A DNA stretch of 64,000 nucleotides from Torulaspora globosa (lineage: Eukaryota > Ascomycota > Saccharomycetes > Saccharomycetales > Saccharomycetaceae). Below the pieces are notes generated by a model. That model was not told the DNA's origin and did no database searches. It worked only from the letters and a program-made list of their open reading frames with translations. This document shows positions 29,871-40,090 of the stretch, piece after piece (position 1 is the first letter of the stretch; each line of letters opens with the position of its first letter). The translations under genes were made by a program, and so were the position numbers. The DNA is taken from the NCBI RefSeq assembly GCF_014133895.1, contig NC_050729.1, forward strand, positions 496,001 through 560,000. The letters are read 5' to 3'.

Positions 29871-32800
29871 ATGTCTGATTCAGAACAATCCATCAAGGTT
29901 CTTAATGAACTGTTAGAGAAGCTAACTGTTGCGACTCCAGAAAACAGACAGCAGGTCGCTACTGAGGTTGCTTCGTTCATTAACGGCGACATTATCGAAC
30001 ACGATGCCCCAGAACAGTTCTTCACTGGTTTGTTCAAAGCCGTCAAGGACAAGAAGAGTGCAGCTAATGCTTTGGAGACCATCAGTCACGTGGCCAGCCC
30101 ATCTGACTTGTCTCCAAGCATTGAGCCATTCGTTGTGTCTGCTGTTCCACTGATTGCTGAGCAATGTGGTAACAAGGACAAGGAGATTCAAGAGGCTGCC
30201 TCCCAGGCTTTGGTTTCTATTGTCAAGGCTGTCAACCCAATTGCCGTCAAGGCTCTATTGCCACACTTGACGACCGCTTTGTCCAACACCAACAAATGGC
30301 AGGAAAAGGTTGCTATCTTGGCAGCTATCTCTGAGTTGGTTGACTCTGCTAAGACTCAGGTTGCGTTGAGAATGCCAGAATTGATCCCAGTGCTATCTGA
30401 AGCTATGTGGGACACCAAGAAGGAAGTCAAGAAGGCTGCCACTGACACCATGACCAAGGCTACTGAGACCGTTGAGAACAAGGATATCGAACGTTTCATC
30501 CCAGAGTTGATTGGCTGTATCGCTGATCCTTCTGCTGTGCCAGAAACCGTCCACTTGTTGGGTGCTACCACTTTTGTGGCTGAAGTTACCCCAGCCACTC
30601 TATCCATCATGGTTCCATTGTTGTCCAGAGGTTTGGCTGAGAGAGAAACTTCTATCAAGCGTAAAGCTGCTGTTATCATCGACAACATGTGTAAATTGGT
30701 CGAAGATCCACAAGTCGTTGCTCCTTTCTTGGACAAACTGTTGCCAGGTTTGAAGAACAACTTCGCTACCATTGCAGACCCAGAAGCTCGTGAAGTTACT
30801 TTGAGAGGTTTGAAGACTTTGAGAAGAGTCGGTAACGTTGGCGAAAACGATGCTTTGCCAGAAGTTTCTCACGCTGGTGACGTTGAGACTACTTTGGGTG
30901 TCATTGATCTACTGTTGAAGGACCAAGAGGTTGCTCCAAGATTCAGACCGGTCGTCGAATACGTTGCTGCTATTGCCGCTGATTTGATTGATGAAAGAGT
31001 CATTGACCAGCAAGCTTGGTTCACTCACGTTACTCCATACATGACCATCTTCCTGCACGAAAGAGAGGCTAAGGATATCATTGATGAGTTTAGAAAGAGA
31101 GCTGTTGACAACATCCCAGTTGGTCCAAACTTCGATGATGAGGAGGATGAAGGTGAGGATCTATGTAACTGTGAATTCTCCTTGGCTTACGGTGCTAAGA
31201 TCTTGTTGAACAAGACTCAATTGAGATTGAAGAGAGGTAGAAGATACGGTCTATGTGGTCCAAACGGTGCTGGTAAATCCACTTTGATGAGAGCCGTCGC
31301 TAACGGTCAAGTTGATGGTTTCCCAACCCAAGAGGAATGTAGAACCGTGTATGTCGAACACGATATCGATGGTACTCACGCTGAGACTTCTGTCCTAGAT
31401 TTCGTCTTTGCTGGTGATGTTGGTACCAAGGAAGTTATCAGAGCTAAATTGGAAGAGTTCGGTTTCTCCGATGAGATGATTGCCATGCCAATCGCCTCCC
31501 TATCTGGTGGTTGGAAGATGAAGTTGGCTTTGGCTAGAGCCGTGTTGAAGAACGCCGATATCTTGTTGTTGGATGAACCAACCAACCATTTGGATACTGT
31601 CAACGTCGCTTGGTTGGTTAACTACTTGAACACATGTGGTATCACTTCCATCATTGTTTCCCACGACTCCGGTTTCTTGGACAACGTCTGTCAATACATT
31701 ATTCACTACGAAGGTCTAAAATTGAGAAAGTACAAGGGTAACTTGTCTGAATTCGTCAAGAAGTGTCCATCCGCTAAGTCTTACTACGAATTGGGTGCTT
31801 CTGATCTAGAATTCAAATTCCCAGAACCTGGTTACTTGGAAGGTGTTAAGACTAAGCAAAAGGCTATCGTCAAGGTGTCTAACATGAGTTTCCAATACCC
31901 AGGTACCGCCAAGCCTCAAATTTCAGACATTTCTTTCCAATGTTCCCTATCTTCCAGAATTGCTGTCATTGGTCCAAACGGTGCTGGTAAGTCCACTTTG
32001 ATCAACGTCTTGACCGGTGAATTGCTACCAACTACTGGTGAAGTTTACACCCACGAAAACTGTCGTATCGCTTACATCAAGCAGCATGCTTTCGCTCACA
32101 TCGAAAACCATTTGGACAAGACTCCATCCGAATATATCCAATGGAGATTCCAAACTGGTGAAGATAGAGAAACCATGGACAGAGCTAACAGACAAATCAA
32201 CGAAAATGATGCTGAAGCTATGAACAAGATCTTCAAGATCGAAGGTACCCCAAGAAGAATCGCTGGTATCCACTCCAGAAGAAAGTTCAAGAACACTTAC
32301 GAATACGAATGTTCTTTCTTGTTGGGTGAAAACATCGGTATGAAATCTGAAAGATGGGTTCCAATGATGTCAGTCGACAATGCTTGGTTGCCAAGAGGTG
32401 AACTGATCGAATCTCACTCCAAGATGGTCGCTGAAGTTGATATGAAGGAAGCTTTGGCTTCCGGTCAATTCCGTCCATTGACCAGAAAGGAAATTGAAGA
32501 GCACTGTGCGATGTTGGGTTTGGACGCCGAATTGGTTTCTCACTCCAGAATCAGAGGTTTGTCTGGTGGTCAAAAGGTTAAGTTGGTCTTGGCTGCTGGT
32601 ACTTGGCAAAGACCTCACTTGATCGTCCTGGATGAACCTACCAACTATTTGGACAGAGACTCTCTAGGTGCTTTGTCCAAGGCTTTGAAGGCTTTCGAAG
32701 GTGGTGTTATCATCATTACTCACTCTGCTGAATTCACCAAGGATTTGACTGAAGAAGTCTGGGCGGTCAAGGATGGTCTGATGACCCCATCCGGTCACAA

Positions 32801-33005
32801 CTGGGTCAGCGGTCAAGGTTCCGGTCCAAGAATCGAGAAGAAGGATGACGAAGAAGACAAGTTCGATGCCATGGGTAACAAGATTAGCGGTGGTAAGAAG
32901 AAGAAGAAGTTGTCTTCCGCTGAATTAAGAAAGAAGAAGAAGGAGAGAATGAAGAAGAAGAAGGAATTGGGTGATGCCTATGTTTCTTCCGATGAAGAAT
33001 TTTAG
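29871..33005 (+). CDS. YEF3: YEF3, translation elongation factor 3 (ABC-F type ATPase)
   Basis: The product has 1044 residues, identical in length to S. cerevisiae Yef3. N-terminal HEAT repeats cover about residues 1-320, followed by two ABC ATPase domains, each with Walker [10 protein letters not shown], signature [12 protein letters not shown] or [12 protein letters not shown] and Walker [12 protein letters not shown] or [11 protein letters not shown]. The second ABC domain has the chromodomain insert, and the C-terminus is Lys-rich ([19 protein letters not shown]) for ribosome binding. EF-3 is a fungus-specific factor that releases E-site tRNA in an ATP-dependent way. Codon choice is extreme (TTG, GGT, CCA, AGA, AAG), unlike neighbouring genes, as expected of a very highly expressed gene. 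S. cerevisiae has a second copy, HEF3, by genome duplication. Confidence 0.99.
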   Translation: MSDSEQSIKVLNELLEKLTVATPENRQQVATEVASFINGDIIEHDAPEQFFTGLFKAVKDKKSAANALETISHVASPSDLSPSIEPFVVSAVPLIAEQCGNKDKEIQEAASQALVSIVKAVNPIAVKALLPHLTTALSNTNKWQEKVAILAAISELVDSAKTQVALRMPELIPVLSEAMWDTKKEVKKAATDTMTKATETVENKDIERFIPELIGCIADPSAVPETVHLLGATTFVAEVTPATLSIMVPLLSRGLAERETSIKRKAAVIIDNMCKLVEDPQVVAPFLDKLLPGLKNNFATIADPEAREVTLRGLKTLRRVGNVGENDALPEVSHAGDVETTLGVIDLLLKDQEVAPRFRPVVEYVAAIAADLIDERVIDQQAWFTHVTPYMTIFLHEREAKDIIDEFRKRAVDNIPVGPNFDDEEDEGEDLCNCEFSLAYGAKILLNKTQLRLKRGRRYGLCGPNGAGKSTLMRAVANGQVDGFPTQEECRTVYVEHDIDGTHAETSVLDFVFAGDVGTKEVIRAKLEEFGFSDEMIAMPIASLSGGWKMKLALARAVLKNADILLLDEPTNHLDTVNVAWLVNYLNTCGITSIIVSHDSGFLDNVCQYIIHYEGLKLRKYKGNLSEFVKKCPSAKSYYELGASDLEFKFPEPGYLEGVKTKQKAIVKVSNMSFQYPGTAKPQISDISFQCSLSSRIAVIGPNGAGKSTLINVLTGELLPTTGEVYTHENCRIAYIKQHAFAHIENHLDKTPSEYIQWRFQTGEDRETMDRANRQINENDAEAMNKIFKIEGTPRRIAGIHSRRKFKNTYEYECSFLLGENIGMKSERWVPMMSVDNAWLPRGELIESHSKMVAEVDMKEALASGQFRPLTRKEIEEHCAMLGLDAELVSHSRIRGLSGGQKVKLVLAAGTWQRPHLIVLDEPTNYLDRDSLGALSKALKAFEGGVIIITHSAEFTKDLTEEVWAVKDGLMTPSGHNWVSGQGSGPRIEKKDDEEDKFDAMGNKISGGKKKKKLSSAELRKKKKERMKKKKELGDAYVSSDEEF

Positions 33006-33188
33006 GTCGGATTGACTACTAGTGATGTTAAACGGTAACTTTTACAAGAGATAAACAAGATCCATATACCAATATATGTAATAATTTATTTTCCCTATCA
33101 ATCTTTTGTGTTTATAATATATTTCCAGGATAGATATCTTTTTATCGGTATTGCATTTAATTAGAACAAAGTTAGCCAACGCGGTACT

Positions 33189-33241
33189 TGGGCGGCTATG
33201 TTCTCTTATAACCACACCAGTGAAAAAGAGAACTTCGCAAA
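33189..33241 (+). promoter_or_regulatory. URS1 (Ume6) and MSE-like (Ndt80) sites upstream of SPO1
   Basis: TGGGCGGCTA at 33189-33198 is the reverse complement of TAGCCGCCCA and fits the URS1 consensus TAGCCGCCSA. TTCGCAAAAT around 33234-33243 has the MSE core CRCAAAW. The URS1 is 51 bases upstream of the SPO1 ATG; the MSE-like motif nearly abuts the ATG, so it is less sure. Meiosis-specific expression is the expected outcome. Confidence 0.6.
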
Positions 33242-33248
33242 ATAAGCG

Positions 33249-35209
33249 ATGTATTGTTGGTCGTTCCTCTTCTGTCTAGTGGGAGTTTCGCACGCATTTG
33301 ATTACCCATTCGAAGTGAAATGTCCACAAGAACCGTTGATTAGGGAGGCAAATGTATGTTTAGTCATGATCGCCTTCAAATATCTATTCACTAACTCAGC
33401 TATATGTTGAAGGATCAAATTTGCGAAGACGAAGAAAGGTATGTACGCCATCGATTGGCTTACACAAATGGTGCCCTTATTGAATTTCTGCAGTCTCTTG
33501 ATCTCGTGGAATTTAGTGCTGAGATTTATCATGAGATCGAGAAACAGCCGCCAATTATAGGAGCCGCACTTTCGGGTGGTGGATATCGATCAATGCTTAT
33601 CAGCACTGGCTTTCTCCAAGAAATGTATGACTGGCATCTATTTGATACTTTAACTTATATCTCTGGACTTTCAGGTGGTAGTTGGACCCTGATGGATTTG
33701 ATAGTTCATGATTTTGAACCTAATCGAATGATACTGGACTGGAACCTAGACGATGGGCTATTGCAGGGCATTCCCGAATTTGATGTGAAGCAGAAGGATA
33801 TTGTTTCCGGAATGCAGGAAGCAGATTTGCCCAAAGAGGTACTGAACAAAAGGAATTTGGACGAACCTATGAGCTTAAACTTTGTTGAGTTTCAAAGAGC
33901 CCTAGATATAGAAGCTACCTCTTTGAACGAAAGTGGTGAGAAGCAATCTCTGAGTAAGAGAGGCTTTAACCCTCTTACCAAGCTACGAGAAACAATATTT
34001 CACGGCAGCGAAGAGGTCGCCATATCTGAAGTCGAGGCAATAGAAAGAAGAAATGGAAAAGTGTCAATGAATTCCTGGAGATCACTCAAGCAGGTAGTAC
34101 AGTTCTATATTGATCTCCACATGGAAGTCAGGCCCAAGAAGGTTCAAGGGTTCCCGGTGTCGTTTACGGACTATCTGGGAAAAGCGCTTGTGAAAAGCCT
34201 AGGTGATGCGATTCAGAATAAGTCCATGACGTCATTGTCTCGAATGCTTAGCGAGTCTCAGAGCTTTCAAGAGTTCCGTGCTCCAATTCCCATATTCGTT
34301 GCCAATTGTAAGAATAACTATTTGAAAAATGTTATCTTCGAATTCAGCCCTTTTGAATTTGGATCCTGGGATCCACTGTTGCGATTGTTCGTAAAATTGA
34401 AATATCTTGGGTCCGAGATCAAGGAAGGAATAGCTCAAAGGTGCATTGTAGGCTTTGATGATCTGGGATTCATTACCGCTACTTCATCATCTATCTTCAA
34501 TAATGTTCTGCTCTATATCTGGGAGATGACAGCTAAATCATCAAAGGAAACGATACGAGCAGTGAAGGCAATTATGGGGTTGTTCGGGCTGAGAAGCGCT
34601 GAAAACGATCTAAAACCAGTAGATCTGACTAAAGTTAAGGCGGACTTTGCTGTCTACCATCCAAACCCTTTCTTAGACTATCCCACGGTGGACAGCATTC
34701 TAACTGCTGATGATCACCTCTACTTAGTAGATGGCGGCGAGGACGGTGAAAATATCCCATTAAGGCCGCTTATGATCGCAGAAAGAGGGCTTGACGCAAT
34801 CTTCATTCTAGATTCAAGCTCCGACATCGAAAATTTTCCTGATGGTAGAAAACTGCAGAATGTGATGCGCCAGGTCTTCCCGGATATGAACTGGTCATTC
34901 CCTAACTTGAGCTTGCCCCTCAAAAAGCTTCTAGCATTTGGCTGCTATGATGCAGAAATTCCTGTTCTTCTCTATTATGTCAATTCCAAGCACTGCTACC
35001 AATCGAATACATCAACCTTTAAGATAACGTACAATGAAGCCGAAATTGCTGGGATGCTTGGGAACGGACGTGATGTGTTCAGCTCTAGCTCCAACCATCG
35101 CTATAGAAGTTGTATTGGATGCTTGTTGTTGAAAAGAACCATTGAGCGATCGGAAAGCCATTCATACCCCGATTACTGTCAAGAATGTTATGATGAATAT
35201 TGTTATTGA
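33249..35209 (+). CDS. SPO1: SPO1, meiosis-specific phospholipase B-like protein (spliced)
   Basis: Coding parts are 33249-33353 and 33413-35209, joined in phase 0, giving 633 residues against 631 in S. cerevisiae Spo1 (YNL012W), which also has an early intron. Exon 1 encodes a signal peptide (MYCWSFLFCLVGVSHA) and FEVKCPQEPLIREAN. Exon 2 carries the lysophospholipase/phospholipase B core: the oxyanion motif LSGGGYRS near 89-92, the nucleophile motif GLSGGSW with Ser near 122, and LVDGGEDGENIPLRPL near the C-terminus for the catalytic Asp. A Cys-rich tail ends the protein. Spo1 is required for spindle pole body duplication and later spore formation in meiosis. The gene lies between YEF3 and SSP120, which shows the interleaved ancestral order. 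Confidence 0.92.
33354..33412 (+). other. spliceosomal intron of SPO1 (59 bases)
   Basis: The donor GTATGT is at 33354-33359 and the branch site CACTAAC at 33389-33395. The only acceptor that keeps the frame is AAG ending at 33412, 18 bases after the branch A; a CAG at 33397-33399 is just 5 bases from it and would break the frame. Reading through the intron meets a TGA at 33408-33410. Confidence 0.85.
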
Positions 35210-35326
35210 TTTCCTTCGTCGCTTTCAACACTAGTAACTTTACAGACGATTGTGTCTAAAGCTAGAGAAAAAATCGATTTCGCACGAGCAGTTTAAAAGT
35301 CGAAGAAGTCATTAAACCAGTGGCTA

Positions 35327-36028
35327 ATGGTTATCCTAATCAGTCTGGTGCTTCATTTTCTTGGAGTTCTAGGCCATGTTACGGCTAAAAACTTAGGAAG
35401 TACTGAAGTGAATGTCGAGAGTGAAAAACCACCCAAGGGCCTTTCTTGGGAACAATGGCATATGGAACATGAACATCAACTGTCGAAATATGATCCGGAA
35501 ACTTTTTTCGATCTACACGATTCCAAACATAAAGGTTATCTAGACCAGAATGACATACTATCCCTTTACGGTTTAAACCGTGGGGAGGTCGTAGGAAAGG
35601 GCGACGGGATGGGCCAACACGACGACTCTGAACTGGTCGACAAAGACCTGGCAGACCGAGTTGTTGCTCTTATCATGAAATTGCTAGACGTGGACGACGA
35701 CACAAGGATTATGAGGTCGGAATACCTTGATTTTGCTAAGAGAGGTAACAGGTTACCTGATTTAGGTGTAGGTGTCGGCCACCATTCAGACTTCGAAACG
35801 GAGTACGAACTTCATCATTGGAACGAGTTTCATCGTGATGATGATCCAGATATTAAAAATGTTCACAAGGAGGATATTGAACATGAGCTGTTACATCATG
35901 AACATGAGATAGAACATGAAGAGATAGTCCAGAAAGGCGCTTCTAGGAGCACCGTCATAACAGATGATGAACTGGAGTCCAGAATCAACGTAGGAAATAT
36001 TCCAGGCAAATACAAAAACGGTATCTGA
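35327..36028 (+). CDS. SSP120: SSP120, secretory-pathway EF-hand cargo-receptor partner (MCFD2-like)
   Basis: The product has 233 residues; S. cerevisiae Ssp120 (YLR250W) has 234. A signal peptide (about residues 1-21) is followed by the signature GLSWEQWHMEHEHQL, EF-hand-like segments (DLHDSKHKGYLDQND and LLDVDDDTRIMRSEYLDF) and a His/Glu-rich region (EDIEHELLHHEHEIEHEE), then RSTVITDDELESRI. The yeast protein resembles MCFD2 and works with the lectin receptors Emp46/Emp47 in ER-Golgi traffic. It is downstream of SPO1 on the same strand. The first ATG, at 35327, fits the signal peptide. Confidence 0.97.
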   Translation: MVILISLVLHFLGVLGHVTAKNLGSTEVNVESEKPPKGLSWEQWHMEHEHQLSKYDPETFFDLHDSKHKGYLDQNDILSLYGLNRGEVVGKGDGMGQHDDSELVDKDLADRVVALIMKLLDVDDDTRIMRSEYLDFAKRGNRLPDLGVGVGHHSDFETEYELHHWNEFHRDDDPDIKNVHKEDIEHELLHHEHEIEHEEIVQKGASRSTVITDDELESRINVGNIPGKYKNGI

Positions 36029-36057
36029 TGCTAATCAATTAATTCTCTGTACGTTTT

Positions 36058-37401
36058 CTATCTACTATTGCCAATCATCTGCAAAATCCTTGCAAGCCCA
36101 TCATTATCCAGCTGATCAGAGTCGATGCCATGACACAGGATACCTTTTGAAGCAAATTCTTTCTCATCAATGAGAATCTCGCCATCCTTAAGATACACCA
36201 GGTCTGTAACGAATTCGCTCCATTGTCTCTGAATCCTGGAGATGCTATGACCATTTCTAGTCTGCCTGTATTTCAATGCAGCTCTTGACATCGAATCTAC
36301 TAACAACTTGACATACCCCAGTCCGTCGAGCCATGAAGTTTCCCTGTCATATCGGCTGTTTAAGAGTAACACTTTTCGAAGTGGTTTTGAATCGAGGATG
36401 ACGTCTGCTATGTTACCCAAGATAGCAATTGGGAGTAAGCTTGTCACCAAGGACCCAATCGAGTAGACCAGCATATCAGCTTTCTTGATGTCAGATATCA
36501 CCCTGGAATTTCCCGTCGGTTTGATCTCCTCACCGTAGGGATTTATATACAGCAAGCTCTTAATTGGCGCTGGAAGTTTGTCATTCACGTCAATCTTGTC
36601 GAAATGGAGTTGCGAGTTCTTCAGCTCAGGCAGAATGTAGAGTGGATTAGCGTATTCTTCCTCCTCTTCCCCGACGTCTTGTTCACTCTCCTCGACCGTT
36701 AAACCGTCTGACCTCTCCAAATGCAGAAATCTGTCCCTAGTGAGATCGGCGACTGAATTGGCCCTCTTCTCCATGAAAGGCCTCGAGGGATGTGAGATTT
36801 GAGACTGGCCTGTGATTACCTCGTCGTTCGCCAAAAGCGCCGCGATATGGTGGGTATGAACGCTGTTGATACAAGGAGCCACATGGATCTTCGGGTCTCC
36901 CCTTCCCAATCTCATCATAAGCTCAATTGAAGCATCCAGCGAGCCCAAGAACAGTCTGGCGCCCGTCAAGAAGATGTTACCGATCGAAGCCTTCTCGAAC
37001 TTGAAAGGATTGGACACTTTTGTTCTCTTCAGCAATTCTGCCTGGAAGTTTACAAAGAACGCCCTGCAGATCTCCTTCAACTCTGCTGGCAGCCCTTTCC
37101 AGATCGGATGGGACCCCTCCAGGATCTCATTCCATTCTTGCTTCGCCTTCACGCGATGGTTTGGCAGCCGGTAACTCAGCAATCTCGCAACCTGAGCATC
37201 TGAGATCACTCTCACGATCCTAGATCTGATATCTCCAATAGCCGGCCCACCAAACACCCTCAGGATTTCGCTTGTCGAACCACCATTATCCGAGATAGGC
37301 AGCACATAAGTTAACTCACATTGTTGCTCGACAGAGAGCTGTGAGAAGCAGCTGGTCAAGGAATTGGTCGCAGTACCACCTGAAAATACCACCAAATTCA
37401 T
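36058..37401 (-). CDS. YNL011C-like CofD/YvcK-family protein of unknown role
   Basis: The product has 447 residues; S. cerevisiae YNL011C has 444. Motifs of the UPF0052/CofD fold are MNLVVFSGGTATNSL at the N-terminus, LPISDNGGSTSEILR near 35-50 and GDIRSRIVRV near 56, followed by NIFLTGARLFLG near 143. The fold binds nucleotide or phosphosugar ligands in bacteria (YvcK) and transfers phospholactate in archaea (CofD); the yeast role is not known. It is convergent with SSP120 (29-base gap) and divergent from PYP1, as YNL011C is from YNL010W. The ATG is at 37399-37401. Confidence 0.93.
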   Translation of the reverse strand: MNLVVFSGGTATNSLTSCFSQLSVEQQCELTYVLPISDNGGSTSEILRVFGGPAIGDIRSRIVRVISDAQVARLLSYRLPNHRVKAKQEWNEILEGSHPIWKGLPAELKEICRAFFVNFQAELLKRTKVSNPFKFEKASIGNIFLTGARLFLGSLDASIELMMRLGRGDPKIHVAPCINSVHTHHIAALLANDEVITGQSQISHPSRPFMEKRANSVADLTRDRFLHLERSDGLTVEESEQDVGEEEEEYANPLYILPELKNSQLHFDKIDVNDKLPAPIKSLLYINPYGEEIKPTGNSRVISDIKKADMLVYSIGSLVTSLLPIAILGNIADVILDSKPLRKVLLLNSRYDRETSWLDGLGYVKLLVDSMSRAALKYRQTRNGHSISRIQRQWSEFVTDLVYLKDGEILIDEKEFASKGILCHGIDSDQLDNDGLARILQMIGNSR

Positions 37402-37562
37402 AAACTACCTTATCTCCAGATTCACCCTCTTTCGCAATACGCCTGCAACGCTCTCCTTATAAACGTGTCGTCCGGTAGCTGGGTTTTTCATATAAAAGGG
37501 GCAGATCTTGTCAGATTGACCTCTAACCTCCTCTATTGCTAGGACTAGCGATAAATTTGAAG

Positions 37563-38294
37563 ATGGTGAAGGCTGTTATATTCACTGATTTCGACGGTAC
37601 TGTCACTTGGGATGACTCTAACGATTACCTGACCGACAGATACGGGTTCGGCAAGGAGAAGAGACTCGAGGCGTTCGAGGGCGTTATTGACGGATCCAAG
37701 ACCTTCAGAGAGGCGTTCTGGCAGATGCTGGAGTCGATCGACAAACCATTGCCGGAGTGTATCAAGATCCTAGAGGAAAACATCCAGCTCGACCCCGGCT
37801 TCAAGCAGACTTTCCACTGGGCTGAGCAAAACAACGTTCCCATCGTGGTCGTCTCGAGCGGTATGAGACCAATCATCCAGAGCCTCCTGACCAGCCTGCT
37901 CGGCAAGGACTCGATTCACAAGATACGCATTATATCCAACGAAGTGGAAATCGCAGACGACCACAAGTGGAAAATAGTCTACAAGGACGACTCCTCCTTC
38001 GGCCACGACAAGTCCAAGAGTATCACTGACGAGAAGAACAAGTTCGAGGCCGCTCAGAAGCCGGGCGAAGACAGACCGTACTACTTCTACTGTGGTGACG
38101 GCGTGTCCGACCTGTCTGCTGCCAAGGAGTGCGATCTACTGTTTGCCAAGAAGGGCAAGGATCTGATCAGATTTTGCAGGAAGGAGAACGTCCCATACCA
38201 CGAGTTCGAGACCTTCGACGATATCCTAGCCAGCATGAAGCAAGTGCTCTCCGGCGAAAAGACCGTCGAGCAGCTGATGCAGAACGACGAATAA
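37563..38294 (+). CDS. PYP1: PYP1, HAD-family phosphatase (YNL010W type)
   Basis: The product has 243 residues from the ATG at 37563 (MVKAVIFTDFDGTVTWDDSNDYL); the frame runs nine codons further up only to a TTG. S. cerevisiae YNL010W has 241. HAD motif I is DFDGTVT, motif II the Ser in VVSSGM near 95 and motif IV GDGVSDLSAAK near 177. The yeast enzyme dephosphorylates stray phosphorylated polyols and sugar alcohols. Codon use is moderately biased. It lies divergent from the YNL011C-like gene across a 161-base promoter. Confidence 0.96.
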   Translation: MVKAVIFTDFDGTVTWDDSNDYLTDRYGFGKEKRLEAFEGVIDGSKTFREAFWQMLESIDKPLPECIKILEENIQLDPGFKQTFHWAEQNNVPIVVVSSGMRPIIQSLLTSLLGKDSIHKIRIISNEVEIADDHKWKIVYKDDSSFGHDKSKSITDEKNKFEAAQKPGEDRPYYFYCGDGVSDLSAAKECDLLFAKKGKDLIRFCRKENVPYHEFETFDDILASMKQVLSGEKTVEQLMQNDE

Positions 38295-38698
38295 TCGCAC
38301 CAATGACTATCTACAGTATATTAACCGTCTGTAACTACGTCTACAAGCTGTCCTATGCCTATCACTGGGACGCCCGCAATCGCATCCGCAAAATTCGTCT
38401 ATCGAGCTTCCCTACATTCTCATTGGCGTCACACATTCTTGTGTGATCGACTCGGTTTGCCAAGAGCACCGATGGTGGCTTTCTCTTGCTGCCTGGTTTC
38501 TCCCCCCTGGTGAGAGCCATGCCTTAATCGGTGGTCGTCGTCTTGGAGGCCCGGGGTTTAGTCGGTTCGTCAGGAGTAAGCTGTTACCCCAGAAGGGGGC
38601 AGTTGGAGGTGTATATAAGTGTTGCTTATCTGGGGTACCGGGGGAGTTAGGTAGTTTGGCAGCAGTACAGTGCAACGTTCAGTGTATATAGTGGTAGG
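38295..38698. other. 404-base intergenic region between PYP1 and IDP
   Basis: The region holds the PYP1 terminator and the IDP promoter. The proximal part is GC-rich and holds a TATA box flanked by an inverted repeat, listed separately. Open frames here on either strand look like chance. Confidence 0.5.
38585..38637 (+). promoter_or_regulatory. IDP promoter: TATA box flanked by inverted CTGGGGTA repeats (Mig1-like)
   Basis: TACCCCAG at 38585-38592 and CTGGGGTA at 38630-38637 are exact inverted copies. Each contains CTGGGG, a fit to the Mig1 core SYGGGG; the second has TTAT directly 5', as Mig1 sites usually have an AT box. TATATAAG lies between them at 38612-38619. Glucose repression of S. 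cerevisiae IDP2 makes Mig1 control plausible. Confidence 0.55.
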
Positions 38699-39937
38699 AT
38701 GAAAGTGCAAGTTAAGAACCCCATCGTGGAGATGGACGGTGATGAGCAAACTAGAATTATTTGGCAATTGATCAAGGATAAGTTGATTTTGCCCTTCTTG
38801 GAGGTGGATTTGAAGTACTACGACCTTTCGATCACTTCACGGGATGAGACTGACGACCAAGTGACCGTGGAGTCGGCCAAAGCCACTTTGAAGTACGGCG
38901 TGGCGGTCAAGTGTGCTACGATTACGCCCGACGAGGCCCGTGTGAAGGAGTTTGGGCTCAAGAAGATGTGGAAATCTCCCAACGGCACGATCAGGAACAT
39001 TCTTGGTGGCACCGTGTTCCGGGAGCCCATAGTGATCCCCAGGATCCCACGGCTGGTTCCCCAGTGGGAGAAACCGATCATCATCGGCAGACATGCGTTC
39101 GGGGACCAGTACAAGGCGACCGACGTGGTGGTTCCGGGGGAGGGCGAGTTGAAGCTTGTGTTCAAGTCGAAGGACGGCCAGCACGACGTGGACTTGCACG
39201 TCTTCGACTTCCCCGCAGACGGGGGAGTGGCGATGGCGATGTACAACACGACGGAGTCGATACACGGGTTCGCAAAGGCTTCGTTCGAGCTGGCATTGGA
39301 GCGGAAACTGCCCATGTATTCCACCACCAAGAACACCATCTTGAAAAAGTACGACGGCAAGTTCAAGGACGTCTTCGAGCAGATGTACGATGAGCAGTAT
39401 AAGACCCGCTTTGAGGAGCTCGGGATCTGGTACGAGCACCGTCTGATCGACGACATGGTCGCGCAGATGCTCAAGTCCAAGGGCGGGTTCATAATCGCCA
39501 TGAAAAACTATGACGGTGACGTGGAGTCCGATATCGTTGCCCAGGGGTTCGGCTCCCTGGGTCTGATGACCTCTGTCCTGGTCACTCCCGATGGCAAGAC
39601 CTTTGAGAGCGAAGCAGCCCACGGAACCGTCACCAGACACTTCAGACAGCATCAACTGGGTAAAGAAACCTCTACCAACTCAATTGCGTCGATCTTTGCA
39701 TGGACTAGAGGGATCATTCAGAGAGGCAAACTCGACGGAACGCCTGAAGTTGCCAACTTTGGCTACTTGCTCGAGAAGGCCACTATCGACACAGTACAAG
39801 ACGATGGCATAATGACCAAAGATCTCGCTTTGATCCTGGGCAAGACAGACAGATCCGCTTACACCACCACCGAGGGTTTCATTGAAGCTGTTGAAAAGAG
39901 ACTAATCAACGAGTTCAGACAGGCGTTTCGTGACTAA
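38699..39937 (+). CDS. IDP2: NADP-dependent isocitrate dehydrogenase, cytosolic type (IDP2/IDP3 ancestor)
   Basis: The product has 412 residues, the exact length of S. cerevisiae Idp2. The substrate loop [11 protein letters not shown] near 95-105, the metal-binding block [21 protein letters not shown] near 262-285 and the NADP-binding motif [10 protein letters not shown] near 305-315 are complete. There is no N-terminal presequence and the protein ends AFRD, with no PTS1, so a cytosolic location is inferred. The location next to PYP1 is that of S. cerevisiae IDP3 (YNL009W), which is peroxisomal, while IDP2 (YLR174W) is its duplicate. The name IDP2 is chosen from length and lack of a targeting signal. 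The enzyme supplies cytosolic NADPH and 2-oxoglutarate. Confidence 0.95.
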   Translation: MKVQVKNPIVEMDGDEQTRIIWQLIKDKLILPFLEVDLKYYDLSITSRDETDDQVTVESAKATLKYGVAVKCATITPDEARVKEFGLKKMWKSPNGTIRNILGGTVFREPIVIPRIPRLVPQWEKPIIIGRHAFGDQYKATDVVVPGEGELKLVFKSKDGQHDVDLHVFDFPADGGVAMAMYNTTESIHGFAKASFELALERKLPMYSTTKNTILKKYDGKFKDVFEQMYDEQYKTRFEELGIWYEHRLIDDMVAQMLKSKGGFIIAMKNYDGDVESDIVAQGFGSLGLMTSVLVTPDGKTFESEAAHGTVTRHFRQHQLGKETSTNSIASIFAWTRGIIQRGKLDGTPEVANFGYLLEKATIDTVQDDGIMTKDLALILGKTDRSAYTTTEGFIEAVEKRLINEFRQAFRD

Positions 39938-39999
39938 TCGGTCAAGACTTTAAATATGTATATTCTTTACTCAGTTAATACGATTTCTTTAAGCTCTTG

Positions 40000-40006
40000 T
40001 GAGTCA
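40000..40006 (+). promoter_or_regulatory. Gcn4 site upstream of ILV6
   Basis: TGAGTCA is a perfect Gcn4 (TGASTCA) site, 85 bases upstream of the ILV6 ATG. It is consistent with general amino-acid control of branched-chain synthesis. Confidence 0.8.
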
Positions 40007-40090
40007 TCGTGAAAGAAGAGTAGCTATTAATTAAAAAAAATGATGAGCACTTAGCCTAACTTTGATCACTTTCACAGCTAGGTAGCTATC

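Noticed and set aside
33404..33412. ATG at 33404 as the start of SPO1 without splicing
   Set aside because: It would drop the signal peptide and the conserved PLIREA segment; the spliced form gives the expected 633 residues.
38443..38691. 82-residue ORF in the IDP promoter
   Set aside because: It covers the TATA box and inverted repeat, has no homology I recognise and would end inside the leader of IDP.
38837..39655. 272-residue ORF antisense to the isocitrate dehydrogenase gene
   Set aside because: It is a shadow of a conserved, codon-biased gene on the other strand, with low-complexity composition and no recognisable domain.
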